NCBI GenBank assembly: GCA_964643355.1
Contig: CAZXPW010000021.1
Coordinates: 4,952-68,951, forward strand
Source: FEN-1350 sp964643355
Lineage (GTDB): Bacteria > Planctomycetota > Phycisphaerae > Sedimentisphaerales > Anaerohalosphaeraceae
DNA length: 64,000 nt
Reading direction: 5' to 3'
The notes under the pieces were generated by a model. It made no database searches and was not told where the DNA came from. It saw only the letters and a list, made by a program, of their open reading frames with translations. Shown piece by piece: positions 8,330 through 17,607 of the stretch. How positions within the stretch are numbered: position 1 is the first letter of the stretch; the number at the start of each line of letters is the position of its first letter. The translations under genes were made by a program, and so were the position numbers.

Positions 8330-9325
8330 TTATGTCTGATAGATTCCCGGTTTGTACCGATTCTGGTTTTGCCGGAACCACTCGATGGTGATCCGAAGGC
8401 CCTCTTCCAACGAGTGTCGCGGCTGCCAGCCGGTCAGTTCGCGGATTCGCCGGTTACATCCCAATAGTCGTTGAACTTCGCTGGCCGCTGGACGGATGCG
8501 GTCTCGATCGGTTACGATCTCGGCCGAGGGGTCGATCTGATGGATCATGATCCGGGCCAGTTCGCCGATGGAAATCTCACGCCCCGATGCAATGTTGATT
8601 TCTTGTCCCACCGCGGCATCGGAACCGGCCACCGCGAAAAATCCTTCACAGACATCATGCACAAAATTCAGATCTCGCCGGGGAGCGGTATCCCCCAATC
8701 GAATTTGCCGCTGACCGGCCAGAAGTTGCGTGATAATCGTCGGGATAACCGCACGGGCGGATTGTCGCGGACCATAGGTGTTGAACGGCCGGACAATGAC
8801 AACGGGAGTCCCAAAGGAGCGCCAGAAGGATTCCGCCAATCGGTCGGCGCCGATTTTGGAGGCACTATACGGAGACTGTCCCTGAAGGGGATGTTTTTCA
8901 TCGATGGGAACATATTGGGCGGTTCCATAGACCTCCGATGTCGAGGTGACCAGAATTCGCTCCACCCCACAATCCCGCCCCGCACGGAGGATATGAAGCG
9001 TTCCCTTGATATTGGTATCGATATAACTTTCGGGGCACTGATAGGAATACGGAATCCCGATAAGGGCGGCCAGATGAAAAACGACCTGACAACCCTCCAC
9101 GGCCGATCGCACGCTGTCAGGGTCGCGAATATCTCCCAGTACAACTTCCATTTGGGAAAGGATTTCTTTCGCCGATTCGTCCAGCCAGCCCCAGGACTGC
9201 GTGGAGTTGTAATGACAGAAGGCCCGGACCTGGCATCCTTTCCGGACCAGGGTTTCGGCCAGATGGCTTCCGATGAAACCATCGGCTCCGGTCACCAAAA
9301 CCTTTTTCCCCGCAACGGATTTCAT
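8330..9325 (-). CDS. legB: NAD-dependent 4,6-dehydratase (LegB-like SDR)
   Basis: This 331-residue extended short-chain dehydrogenase converts a nucleotide-linked N-acetylglucosamine to the 4-keto-6-deoxy sugar. The Rossmann loop GADGFIGS is at 13-20. The catalytic motif TSTSEVYG begins near 127 and the YxxxK pair is Tyr153/Lys157. Segments such as FHLAALIGIPYSY, QSPYSASKIGAD and RPFNTYGPRQS are typical of the LegB group. The ATG at 9325 overlaps the previous stop as ATGA; a GTG three codons upstream is a weaker alternative. It supplies the substrate for the aminotransferase at 13.6-14.8 kb. Confidence 0.88.
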   Translation of the reverse strand: MKSVAGKKVLVTGADGFIGSHLAETLVRKGCQVRAFCHYNSTQSWGWLDESAKEILSQMEVVLGDIRDPDSVRSAVEGCQVVFHLAALIGIPYSYQCPESYIDTNIKGTLHILRAGRDCGVERILVTSTSEVYGTAQYVPIDEKHPLQGQSPYSASKIGADRLAESFWRSFGTPVVIVRPFNTYGPRQSARAVIPTIITQLLAGQRQIRLGDTAPRRDLNFVHDVCEGFFAVAGSDAAVGQEINIASGREISIGELARIMIHQIDPSAEIVTDRDRIRPAASEVQRLLGCNRRIRELTGWQPRHSLEEGLRITIEWFRQNQNRYKPGIYQT

Positions 9326-10545
9326 CGTTTCCACGCGCCCTCTTCGAGGAACCAGGGATTGTCGCGAACAAACGCGTTGCTCAACTGCATTTGCGAATAG
9401 ACCATCGAATACCAGCGGAAACGCGGGCGGATATGCTGACAGAAACGATGCCCCGATTCCTGAATCGCCTTGAATTGTTCAAACACTCGTCTTCTCGATG
9501 GGTCGTCGGGATCCCGACCCTCCAAACAAGCTTCCATCTCCTGAACGGATCGCAGGATCTCGTCGGGTGTATTTTCGTGTAACTCGACCCCAAACTTTGT
9601 AAATTCGTCGGTTTGCACGAAATCCACCAGAGGACTTGTCACGATCTCCGAATAGGTCAAATTGCGGTTCAGTCGGTGGGAATAGTACTTTTTGGGCACC
9701 AAAAGATCCTGAGGATTTCCCCAATGATATGAGGCGATCGGTGAATGGATCCAGACCACCGGCTTGTTGAACGCGACGGCAAAACTCAGGGGACCGGAGG
9801 GAACGCTCACGAAAAACCGGCACATCGCCGTACAATACAGTTCCACGCTCGGCTGATACTGCGGATGAAACGGCATATCCAGCAATCGATCGGATAGCCG
9901 GGGCAGGGGCTTCATGGACTTGTCGCCGAGGCGAACCACATAGTATCCCCGTCGCAGGAGGTATTCAATCGTCGGCAGACACCGATGGATATCCGCATTG
10001 CGGTAACTATGATAGGTCAACGAGGGTTGCCAGCCGCTTTCACGGTTGTGAATCACGACCAGAGGCGCATCGGCCGGGATTCCAAATCGAGCCAAAAATC
10101 GATTTCCTTGCCGCCGATCCTCGGCCGTAAGCGAATAGTAAAAGGAGGGTCGCCGTCCATTCAGGGCCACCGGAAAAGTGTTTTCCAGCCACGCCGCATC
10201 TTCGATCACATACCAATCGCCGTCGTATTCATGAATCCCCCGGCCGGTTGCCGGGAGACGATAATCGGGAATTTGGCGAACCTCGATTCCCCGCATGACA
10301 AAATCATAACAAACCCGATTGACTCGTTCCGTCGGCGGATGAGTGATCACCGTGAATTGATTTTCGGGCTGGTTGAAAATGTTCCGCAACCAGAAGATCT
10401 CGCCAACCAACTGGCCGAAACTGGCGATTCCATAAAGAAAGTAATAAATCCGCCTTGGCCGCCGAATGGAATCGCCGGTCGCAGATCCATTTCTCTCCAG
10501 CAACCCGAAACAGGCTCCGTCGTTTGAATCAGACCGCCGGTTCAT
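9322..10545 (-). CDS. TIGR04372-type glycosyltransferase
   Basis: The 407-residue product resembles a family of putative GT-B glycosyltransferases (TIGR04372) found in surface glycan clusters. Recognisable parts are the N-terminal ...FGQLVGEIFWLRN segment, YHSYRNADI, YYVVRLGD, and the donor-site-like FFVSVPSGPLSFAVAFNKPVV followed by the PKKYYSH segment. It is clearly paralogous to the protein at 11414-12655, which has the same motifs in the same order. The donor and acceptor are unknown. Transfer of the CMP-nonulosonate or a following sugar is possible. Confidence 0.72.
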   Translation of the reverse strand: MNRRSDSNDGACFGLLERNGSATGDSIRRPRRIYYFLYGIASFGQLVGEIFWLRNIFNQPENQFTVITHPPTERVNRVCYDFVMRGIEVRQIPDYRLPATGRGIHEYDGDWYVIEDAAWLENTFPVALNGRRPSFYYSLTAEDRRQGNRFLARFGIPADAPLVVIHNRESGWQPSLTYHSYRNADIHRCLPTIEYLLRRGYYVVRLGDKSMKPLPRLSDRLLDMPFHPQYQPSVELYCTAMCRFFVSVPSGPLSFAVAFNKPVVWIHSPIASYHWGNPQDLLVPKKYYSHRLNRNLTYSEIVTSPLVDFVQTDEFTKFGVELHENTPDEILRSVQEMEACLEGRDPDDPSRRRVFEQFKAIQESGHRFCQHIRPRFRWYSMVYSQMQLSNAFVRDNPWFLEEGAWKR

Positions 10546-11407
10546 TCAACGCACCCAGGATTCGAGAGACATCCAGAGAGGAATTCAACCCCCGGACTTC
10601 CGGAAATTTCAATTCCGACAGGGCAATCCGGCGAATGCGACTCGGATCAAAACCGGATTCCCGCGCCACCCGACAGGCAAACGCGTAACGGCTTTCGATC
10701 CGCGGATCAGCCAGATGATAGAGACCGCTCAGATTTCTGCTCATCGCCTGCTCGATTTTTCGACTGAGCCAATCCGCATCGGTAGGGTTAAAGATCTGAT
10801 CTTCAGCCGCGGCATAGAGCTTGCCCTTTCGAAGAGCATCGATCACTTCCGCCAGGATCCCTCCCTCTTTCAAATCGCCGCTGTAAGTCTTGCTCAGCCG
10901 GAGAATCAGACAGTTCGGCTGGATCTGTCGGCAATACTGTTCGACCTGCCATTTCATTCGGCCGTATTCGTTGATGGGATTGACAGGGTCATCCTCCCGG
11001 TAATTTCCTTTGATTCCGTCAAAGACCTGGTCGGAGGATAGATAGACGATTCGAATCTTGCGATCTGCCAGATATTCCGCCAGCGTCACAACGGCCTCGA
11101 CATTGACCTGATAGGCCCGGTGCCTTTCCAGTTTGCATCGGTCGATATTGGAGATCCCGGCCGCCACAATCACCCAATCGAAATCATCCAGGATCGAAAA
11201 CTCCCGACGACAAATATCCAGCGGCACCAATCCGTGCCGGGGCCGGTCATGGTATGTCCCCAGAATCCGATACCCATTCTTCAATCGACGGCACAGGGCT
11301 TGACCAATCAGGCCGGACGCGCCGACAATGGCAATTGCGGTTTTCTGCGACATCACGGGGTTTTCTGCAATCATTCGAAGGATGCCCGCTCCATCGGGGC
11401 CGTCCAT
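10529..11407 (-). CDS. RmlD-like NAD(P)-dependent sugar reductase
   Basis: This 292-residue extended SDR is similar to dTDP-4-dehydrorhamnose reductase. The nucleotide loop GASGLIGQ starts near residue 29, the DQVFDG segment follows in the middle, and the catalytic YGRMK motif has the YxxxK spacing. It lies between two TIGR04372-type glycosyltransferases and overlaps one of them by 17 bases. It probably reduces a 4-keto sugar nucleotide to a deoxysugar for the same glycan. No other rhamnose genes are present, so a rhamnose pathway is not assumed. ATG codons at 12 and 19 are alternative starts. Confidence 0.75.
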   Translation of the reverse strand: MDGPDGAGILRMIAENPVMSQKTAIAIVGASGLIGQALCRRLKNGYRILGTYHDRPRHGLVPLDICRREFSILDDFDWVIVAAGISNIDRCKLERHRAYQVNVEAVVTLAEYLADRKIRIVYLSSDQVFDGIKGNYREDDPVNPINEYGRMKWQVEQYCRQIQPNCLILRLSKTYSGDLKEGGILAEVIDALRKGKLYAAAEDQIFNPTDADWLSRKIEQAMSRNLSGLYHLADPRIESRYAFACRVARESGFDPSRIRRIALSELKFPEVRGLNSSLDVSRILGALNEPAV

Positions 11408-11413
11408 TGTGGA

Positions 11414-12655
11414 TCAGACCGCCGACGCTTGTTCAGACCGGGGATGCTCCACGCCATCCGCCAAATCGCGGGACGGGTCCGTTTGGCTGTGGGTGAGAAA
11501 ATAGGGGTTGGTACAGGCAAAATGGCAACCCAACATGGCGCCGGACCAAAACATCAAGAAGTTGAATGGTTCTTCCCGAGCCGTCAGACGGATCGTGTGG
11601 GCCTGTTGCTGGATGGCCTTAAACCGCCGATTGATTTCCCGGCTGATGGATTGTTCGTCGGCGGGATAGGTCCCGCAGATCCGTTGGTCCATTTCCACCA
11701 CCGCCCCCAGGATTTCTTCGGGCGTATTCTCGATCAGTTCGATCCCCACCTGCTCAAACTCCTGCGTCTTGTAGAAATTAATCAACGGCGAACAGGCAAT
11801 CTCCTGATAGGTCAAATATCGACCCAGTCGATGCGAGTAAAACTTCTTCGGGACATATAAATCTCGGCTGTTGCCCCAATCGTTTCCATTGATTGTGGCG
11901 TTGGTTATCACCAGGGGAATATTGAAGATATTGGCAAGTGAATACGGCCCCGACGGAACTCCGAGATAGAACCGGCTGCAAGCGACAAAATAGGGATCCA
12001 CCCAGTGATTGTACGCGGGATGAAAAGGGGCGTCGATGAGGCGCGGCCCCATCGGGGGCAACCGCTTGAGCGATGGATCCCCCAACCGAACTACCGTATA
12101 TCCGCGGGCCAGAAGATAGCGGATCGCGGGCAGATAGTTCCCAATGTCCGCGTCCCGGTAGTTGTGATAGGTCTTTTCGGGTTTGGTTCCGGCCTCTCGG
12201 ACATGCAGGGTCACAATCGGGGCGTCGGAGCCGATCCCCATCGCCTGGCGAAGTTCCTGTCCCCGGCGATGATCCTCCGGCAACAGGCGGAAATACAACA
12301 ATTCCTGCCCCTCGCGAAACCGCTTGACAAACTCATTCCGGAGTTTCATTCCGTTGACCCGCAGCCAGGTCACATCTCGATCGCCCTGACGAATCGTCTG
12401 AATGTCGCTGAAATAATAGGAAGGATACGAAACCGATCCGTGTTCAGGCGACTGGACCAGCCGGATCCCCCGCATACAGATTTCATAGACCGCCGTATTG
12501 GTCGTCGGCCGGAAAGCCAGCGGCGAAGTCACCACCGTCAATTGGTACTCCGGCGGTCGATACAAATTCCGGAGCCACCACATCTCACCGGCCAACTGGC
12601 CGATCAGGCCCATATTGGCCAGCGTATAAATCACTTCATGAGGTCGTCGGTTCAC
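11414..12655 (-). CDS. TIGR04372-type glycosyltransferase (paralogue)
   Basis: This 413-residue protein is a paralogue of the product of 9322-10545. It shares GQLAGEMWWLRN, YHNYRDADIG, YTVVRLGDPS, FYLGVPSGPYSLAN and VPKKFYSHR in the same order. The start is GTG at 12655 with AGAGGA five bases upstream. The two copies flank the RmlD-like reductase, which suggests they add two different residues of one glycan. Donor specificity is not visible. Confidence 0.72.
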   Translation of the reverse strand: MNRRPHEVIYTLANMGLIGQLAGEMWWLRNLYRPPEYQLTVVTSPLAFRPTTNTAVYEICMRGIRLVQSPEHGSVSYPSYYFSDIQTIRQGDRDVTWLRVNGMKLRNEFVKRFREGQELLYFRLLPEDHRRGQELRQAMGIGSDAPIVTLHVREAGTKPEKTYHNYRDADIGNYLPAIRYLLARGYTVVRLGDPSLKRLPPMGPRLIDAPFHPAYNHWVDPYFVACSRFYLGVPSGPYSLANIFNIPLVITNATINGNDWGNSRDLYVPKKFYSHRLGRYLTYQEIACSPLINFYKTQEFEQVGIELIENTPEEILGAVVEMDQRICGTYPADEQSISREINRRFKAIQQQAHTIRLTAREEPFNFLMFWSGAMLGCHFACTNPYFLTHSQTDPSRDLADGVEHPRSEQASAV

Positions 12656-12685
12656 AATCGTCCTCTCCGTGAAATTGCCAATCCC

Positions 12686-13486
12686 CTATACGGGTACTTC
12701 AATGGGACATGGATATCCAAGCAGGTCGAGCATCTCTTTGGCCTCTGTATACAAATTCTGCTGTAGCTCCAGCGGCCAATTCTTGAACTTCCCCGAATTG
12801 ACGATGATCGAGGAATTATTCCTTGCGTTTGTGTCTTCCAGACCCGCATCGTGTTCACACCGGTTATACTCCAACATCATCGGATCCCACGGCTCGCCGA
12901 GAAACTCACAGACGCCCCGCAGGATTGTCTCCGGATTGGTCGTCAGATCTTCGTAAGTGATGCGATGAAACCGCGAACCGACTGCGGCCTGAAAACCCAA
13001 CAGCTTCCGATTTTGATCCCGCCAGAATCGGATGGCCGCCAGCGGCTTTTCCAAACCCTCGGCCAGATATGGCTTGAGGATCCCCCACTCAAATCCGCAC
13101 AGCGAATACGCGACATCCATCCCGTTTCGGAAAATTCCAATATACTGCAGGTTCCCCCGGAACATCGCATCAATCGTCTCGACATGATTGACATAGTGCG
13201 GCGTCTTTTCGGCCCAACGGGGCTTGCCCTTGGAACGAGCATACTCCTCGAAGAACCATCCCGCGAACAGCCCCATCCGATCCAGGACCTGTTGCCGGTC
13301 AAAGCCCATCCCCTGCAAACCCTCGAAGGACCGTGAATTCTCCACTACTTGGGCAAGTTGAACGATGAAAGCGGACTCCGGCGGACAGGCGATATGTGGA
13401 TGCGAATCTAGAATCCGTCGAAATAATGAAGTGCCCGACCTCTGGCAACCCAAAATGAAAATCGGGGGTTTGGAGAATTTCCTCAT
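12686..13486 (-). CDS. Sulfotransferase family protein
   Basis: The 266-residue product starts with a beta strand and the 5-prime-phosphosulfate loop GCQRSGTSLFRRIL (residues 13-26). A segment near the middle (YIGIFRNGMDVAYSL) matches the 3-prime-phosphate site of PAPS-dependent sulfotransferases, and ITYEDLTTNPE with CEFLGEPWDP follows the family pattern. It would transfer sulfate from PAPS to a glycan or other surface molecule. About 100 bases of AT-richer DNA separate it from the upstream aminotransferase, so a secondary promoter there is possible. PAPS synthesis genes are not in the window. Confidence 0.82.
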   Translation of the reverse strand: MRKFSKPPIFILGCQRSGTSLFRRILDSHPHIACPPESAFIVQLAQVVENSRSFEGLQGMGFDRQQVLDRMGLFAGWFFEEYARSKGKPRWAEKTPHYVNHVETIDAMFRGNLQYIGIFRNGMDVAYSLCGFEWGILKPYLAEGLEKPLAAIRFWRDQNRKLLGFQAAVGSRFHRITYEDLTTNPETILRGVCEFLGEPWDPMMLEYNRCEHDAGLEDTNARNNSSIIVNSGKFKNWPLELQQNLYTEAKEMLDLLGYPCPIEVPV

Positions 13487-13586
13487 TCGTGCGTATCCCG
13501 GAAACTTGATCGAGTATGAAATGGATACATGTTCATTTTATTAACGAACTTTACTTTCGCAGAGTACGGTGTCATCAGTATCTGGA

Positions 13587-14810
13587 TCAATGTTTGGTAA
13601 AAGCGGTTTCGACTTTCCGGATACTTTCAAGGATATCCTCGATTTCCCGCTGCCCGTAATTTTCGTGAAACAGGATGTTAAAGGTCTGATCGCGGAAGGC
13701 CGTCGCATTGGGGGTTTGCGCCGGTCCATTCACATAGGGTTGGATCCACGGCCACTCGCCCACCACGAACTTGTACTGTGGATTGACGCTGATCCCCTCG
13801 GCCGCGACGGCGCGAGCGAACTGCTCTTTCGACACCCGCAACCGGTTCGTATCGACCCTCAGCGTATGAAAGAAGGGAGACGGTACAACCTCCGGCCGCC
13901 ATCGGCAGGGCTGAACCACCGTCGAGGATGCAAGGCCTTCATTGATCCGTTCGATAATGTCCAACCGCCGGCGAATGATCTCATCCAGCCGGGATAGGGT
14001 TGATAGCCCGATCGCACAGGACAACTCGTCCAGATTGTAGTTGAGAGCGGGATAAAGATTGAGTCGGGCATCTTTGGGGTCATAGTCGGGTTTACAAAAC
14101 GGCTTGCCCCGATCCGCTAAAGAACGGATTCGCCAGTACAGATCCGGGTCTTCGGTGAAGACCAGGCCGCCGCAACCCCCCGTCGAGTGTGCCTTAGAAA
14201 ACATCGTCGAGAAAGCCGCCGTCTGCCCAAAACGGCCGACTCGTTTTCCCCGGATACGGGCCCCATGCGCCTGTGAACAATCCTCCACAATTCGGATCCC
14301 ACGACGTCGGGCAATTTTCATTATAGACACGATATCAACCGGAATTCCCGCCATATGAGTAATAACGGCCGCCCGCGTTCGATCCGTCAGCGCCGCTTCA
14401 AACTGTTCCGGTCCGACATTGAAACTGTCTGGTTCCGCGTCGGCAATCCGGAGCCGGCATCCCTGAAGCACCACCGCCGAAATCGAACCCGGATCGGTGA
14501 CCGGTGAAACGATGACTTCGCTTCCCGGCTCAATCCCCAACGCTTGCAGAGCAAGATACACCGCCGCCGTCCCCGTACAGACGGCATCGGCAAATCCGCC
14601 TCCCTGAAACCGGCAAAAGCTTTCCGTATAACGGGTTTCCCATTCCCCCTGATAACCGAAGTCGAGACCCTTTTCCCAGCTTTCATGAAACACCCGCGTC
14701 ACCATTTCCAGCTCGGCCGGACCGAACTGCTGGCGATAGGGCATCGGTTCGGTTCTAACCTTTTCACCTCCATGAATCGCCAGTTTTGACTGAGCTATTT
14801 TCATCCACAT
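13587..14810 (-). CDS. DegT/DnrJ/EryC1 PLP-dependent sugar aminotransferase (LegC-like role)
   Basis: This 407-residue fold-type I aminotransferase should convert the 4-keto group made by the LegB-like dehydratase to a 4-amino group with glutamate as donor. The PLP-binding Lys lies in FSTMFSKAHSTGGCGG, the family position, and VEDCSQAHGA carries the Asp that contacts the pyridine ring. GTAAVYLALQALGI is the N-terminal PLP-phosphate segment. It is separated from the rest of the legionaminate genes by a few kilobases but is in the same operon. ATG at 14804 is an equally good start. The LegC assignment is by pathway logic. Confidence 0.85.
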   Translation of the reverse strand: MWMKIAQSKLAIHGGEKVRTEPMPYRQQFGPAELEMVTRVFHESWEKGLDFGYQGEWETRYTESFCRFQGGGFADAVCTGTAAVYLALQALGIEPGSEVIVSPVTDPGSISAVVLQGCRLRIADAEPDSFNVGPEQFEAALTDRTRAAVITHMAGIPVDIVSIMKIARRRGIRIVEDCSQAHGARIRGKRVGRFGQTAAFSTMFSKAHSTGGCGGLVFTEDPDLYWRIRSLADRGKPFCKPDYDPKDARLNLYPALNYNLDELSCAIGLSTLSRLDEIIRRRLDIIERINEGLASSTVVQPCRWRPEVVPSPFFHTLRVDTNRLRVSKEQFARAVAAEGISVNPQYKFVVGEWPWIQPYVNGPAQTPNATAFRDQTFNILFHENYGQREIEDILESIRKVETAFTKH

Positions 14811-14816
14811 CCGAAG

Positions 14817-16163
14817 TCAACCGTGACGGGGGGATTCCGTAGGAATCTGAACAGCTGACGCTGTTCCATATCCCTTCGGATTCGGTAAAACACGGATCGA
14901 ACCGTCAATTGCCTTCTTTTTGAGAACCTCAAATGGATCGACGAAACGAATCCCTCGATTCCGTAACGGAAGACATAAGGTATCCATCCAGGCATCGTAA
15001 CCAAAGGCGCCCCGGATAATTGTACCGGGAATCCGGGTCTCTGACCAGCGGCGATAGGCCTGTGTGGAAACCACTTCAACCGGATGAGGTAGAAATGCAT
15101 ATCGCCCGACTTTATCGGGATTGTCATCGACCAGCAGTGAAACACGGGGCCCGATCCCGGAAAACAACAGCAGGTGAAGCTGTTTGTACGACGCCCCAAG
15201 ACAGACGACCGGGTCTTTCCACCCGACGGATTGCTCCCGCATGTCGCGGACGAATCTTTGCCATCGATCGCCGAAGGTCCGGCATTGATGCAAAAATTCC
15301 GGCGATCCCGCGAACGATTGTCGAAAATCACGACCCGGTTTTTGAACCCTCCCCCACAACAGGATCACATCGTCGCCTCCTCCCCGGTCCTGGACGGTGT
15401 GGATCACCTCGAATCCCATCCGCTGAACGAGGAACTCGAGGTTGTCACGGGAATAGGTGTACGGGTGTTCAGGACGAAGGGAATACCCGCGCAGATCCTC
15501 CGTTAAAGCTCTGGCATCAGGAACTTCCACCAACAGGATTCCCGTATTCGACAACAACCGGCCGATATCCCGCAGAAAGGTATCTGGCCGGGAGACATGT
15601 TCGAGGGTATGCCGACAGATCACGACGCCGGCGCATCCATATTCGTCTCGAATTCGATCCGCCGAATCCCGGTCGAGATGACATGCTTCGTGTCGAAGAG
15701 ACCTGCGCTTCAAAAGGTTGACACACGCGTCGGAGGGTTCGATCGCCAACAGATTACGGAATCCCCGTGATCGCAGCAGATCCAGAAAAGTCCCATCATT
15801 GGCCCCCACCTCAATGATTAAATCGTCATTCTGGATCCCGATTTGACTGAGAAAAGGCAGAATTCGGCTTTCGATATACGGGGCGGGACGACGCCATGAG
15901 GTTAATGAAAAATGGGAATAATCCGAGACCGCAAGATTCAAATCCCGGAGTCGTATGAGACCACATATCGAACAAAATTCATACGAAAGAGGAAGTTCCC
16001 GCCCTTTCCATTCGGGTTCAACGGAAAACTGGGCAGTAACCGGGACTTGTCCGAGGTCAATGAATGTCTCGAACGATCGGCCCAAACAGACCGGACAAAC
16101 CGAGTGTTCTGATTTCGGCTGAATGCCTATGATAGTCCTTGATGAATTCATGTCGTCGTTCAT
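14817..16163 (-). CDS. SAM-dependent C-methyltransferase with zinc-binding N-terminus
   Basis: The 448-residue protein has the three-part layout of sugar C-methyltransferases: a four-cysteine zinc domain (Cys23, Cys26, Cys64, Cys67), a class I SAM domain with EVGANDG at 118-124, and a C-terminal domain with VCLGASYKQ and LVDDNPDKVGR. The family methylates 3- or 4-keto deoxysugars at carbon. The start at 16163 was chosen because the frame upstream runs into the radical SAM gene; ATG at 16151 is an alternative. Its presence implies a branched-chain methyl sugar in the glycan. Confidence 0.82.
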   Translation of the reverse strand: MNDDMNSSRTIIGIQPKSEHSVCPVCLGRSFETFIDLGQVPVTAQFSVEPEWKGRELPLSYEFCSICGLIRLRDLNLAVSDYSHFSLTSWRRPAPYIESRILPFLSQIGIQNDDLIIEVGANDGTFLDLLRSRGFRNLLAIEPSDACVNLLKRRSLRHEACHLDRDSADRIRDEYGCAGVVICRHTLEHVSRPDTFLRDIGRLLSNTGILLVEVPDARALTEDLRGYSLRPEHPYTYSRDNLEFLVQRMGFEVIHTVQDRGGGDDVILLWGRVQKPGRDFRQSFAGSPEFLHQCRTFGDRWQRFVRDMREQSVGWKDPVVCLGASYKQLHLLLFSGIGPRVSLLVDDNPDKVGRYAFLPHPVEVVSTQAYRRWSETRIPGTIIRGAFGYDAWMDTLCLPLRNRGIRFVDPFEVLKKKAIDGSIRVLPNPKGYGTASAVQIPTESPRHG

Positions 16164-16171
16164 TCGCCGGT

Positions 16172-17242
16172 TCACACAAACGCCAGATGTTCGGTGTCGG
16201 CCTGGAGATATTCCAGGACCATGCGGTTCTTGCCGTCGGCCACGCAATGGTGATTGCAGTCGCACGCGGGGTTGATCGTGAAGAATTTGTCCTTGCCGTC
16301 GAACCAAAAATCATGGAACCGCCGGTCGCGGATCGTGCCGATCAGGCCGCAGTCAAGGTTGTAGGCCTTATCCTGGCAGGAATAGACATTCTGGTCGGCC
16401 CCGATCACCGGCAGGATCTGCAGATACGGGCACCAGTCGTAGTCCTTGCGGAAACTTTCGAGCTGGCGATGATACGAATCATAAATCTCAAATCCATCGG
16501 CCGCGTGCGTCTGGATCGCGCGGGCAATCTGGTCGCGGACCTGATCGAAGACCGGGGCGTGGTAGTCGTTGTTCTCCCGGCCGTCATTGCTGACGATGCA
16601 CGGGCTGATCTTGACGCTGTGAATGCCCGTATCCCGCAGCTTGCCGACCAGTTCGCAGACATGCGCGGCGTTTTCGCGATCGACGATGATCGAGGCGCCA
16701 GCGTGGCACGATCCGCCATATTGCCTGAACGCCCGCAGGTTGGCCAGCACCTTGTCGAACTCACGATCGGAAACGCCGCGGTATCGGGCGTAACTGGCTC
16801 CATCCCATCCGTCGATGCTGACCCGCAGCCAGGTCGCATGATGGGCGAAAAACTCGGCGATCTCTCCGATTACGCGGGCCCCGTTCGAGAGCGCCGCAAA
16901 CTGGATTCCCGAATCGGCCAGCCGTTGCGCCGTCTCCAACAGATCCGGATAACAGAAGGGCTCCCCTCCTCCGCTGAAGGTCACGGCCTTAACGCCCATC
17001 GCAGCCAGATCCTCGACGATCTCGAACATCTTGTCGCGCTGGATCGAATCGCGTTCGTTCATATCCTTGCCGAGCTGAAGCCCGTCGGCTCGATATGCGC
17101 AATACCGGCAACTGTGGCAACAGACATTCGTCGGCTTGATCCGGATATGCACCGGCGGCAGGATCGCCGACGCATCCCGCCCCAGCGAATTCAGCTTGTC
17201 GGAAAAATGAAAGATTTTGGTCTTGCTGTAATACTGTCCCAT
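16172..17242 (-). CDS. Radical SAM/SPASM-like protein
   Basis: This 356-residue radical SAM enzyme has the iron-sulfur motif CxxxCxxC at Cys41/45/48, with an extra Cys42. The SAM-binding strand SGGGEPF follows. A cysteine-rich C-terminus (CPYLQILP, YSCQDKAYNLDCG, CDCNHHCV) suggests an auxiliary cluster domain. It is the first gene of the lower glycan operon and lies behind an AT-rich intergenic stretch. Related proteins occur in surface glycan clusters, where the reaction is usually unassigned. Two further radical SAM genes in the window (20.1 and 27.1 kb) share the general layout. Confidence 0.8.
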   Translation of the reverse strand: MGQYYSKTKIFHFSDKLNSLGRDASAILPPVHIRIKPTNVCCHSCRYCAYRADGLQLGKDMNERDSIQRDKMFEIVEDLAAMGVKAVTFSGGGEPFCYPDLLETAQRLADSGIQFAALSNGARVIGEIAEFFAHHATWLRVSIDGWDGASYARYRGVSDREFDKVLANLRAFRQYGGSCHAGASIIVDRENAAHVCELVGKLRDTGIHSVKISPCIVSNDGRENNDYHAPVFDQVRDQIARAIQTHAADGFEIYDSYHRQLESFRKDYDWCPYLQILPVIGADQNVYSCQDKAYNLDCGLIGTIRDRRFHDFWFDGKDKFFTINPACDCNHHCVADGKNRMVLEYLQADTEHLAFV

Positions 17243-17607
17243 ATTTGAAGAAACTGGATTATCTCTCTTGCTTCAGCAAATCCGGATAGATCATCACCAG
17301 CGTCGGTCGTATCGTTTCTGTCCGGACCGAACCGGACCGAGGTTCAATCCCGGCTCCCATCCCCAATGGGGACACGGAGGTAAGAGCTACAACGCTAATT
17401 GTAATATAGACGATTGATTGTAAGTACTTTTTTCAAAAGAAGTTATACAAGTTTTAATGTTCGTTTTTGAGGCTGAACAATAAAAGTTCTCGTTATGGTT
17501 CTAAATCCTTAAACAATCATAAGTTACATTGGTTCCATGTTGATCTTCTTAGCGTTGTAGAAGTAGAAAGGGTGGCGGAATTCATTGGATTCATAGATCG
17601 ATCCCCG
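17243..17607. other. Intergenic AT-rich region, probable promoter of lower glycan operon
   Basis: These 365 bases separate two minus-strand blocks and contain no convincing gene. The stretch around 17400-17520 is much richer in A and T than the flanking genes. On the minus strand it offers sigma-70-like pieces (for example TTGTAT followed after 18 bases by TACTTA, and TACAAT further on), but no single pair stands out. No -24/-12 element was found here, unlike the gap at 26.8 kb. Confidence 0.4.
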
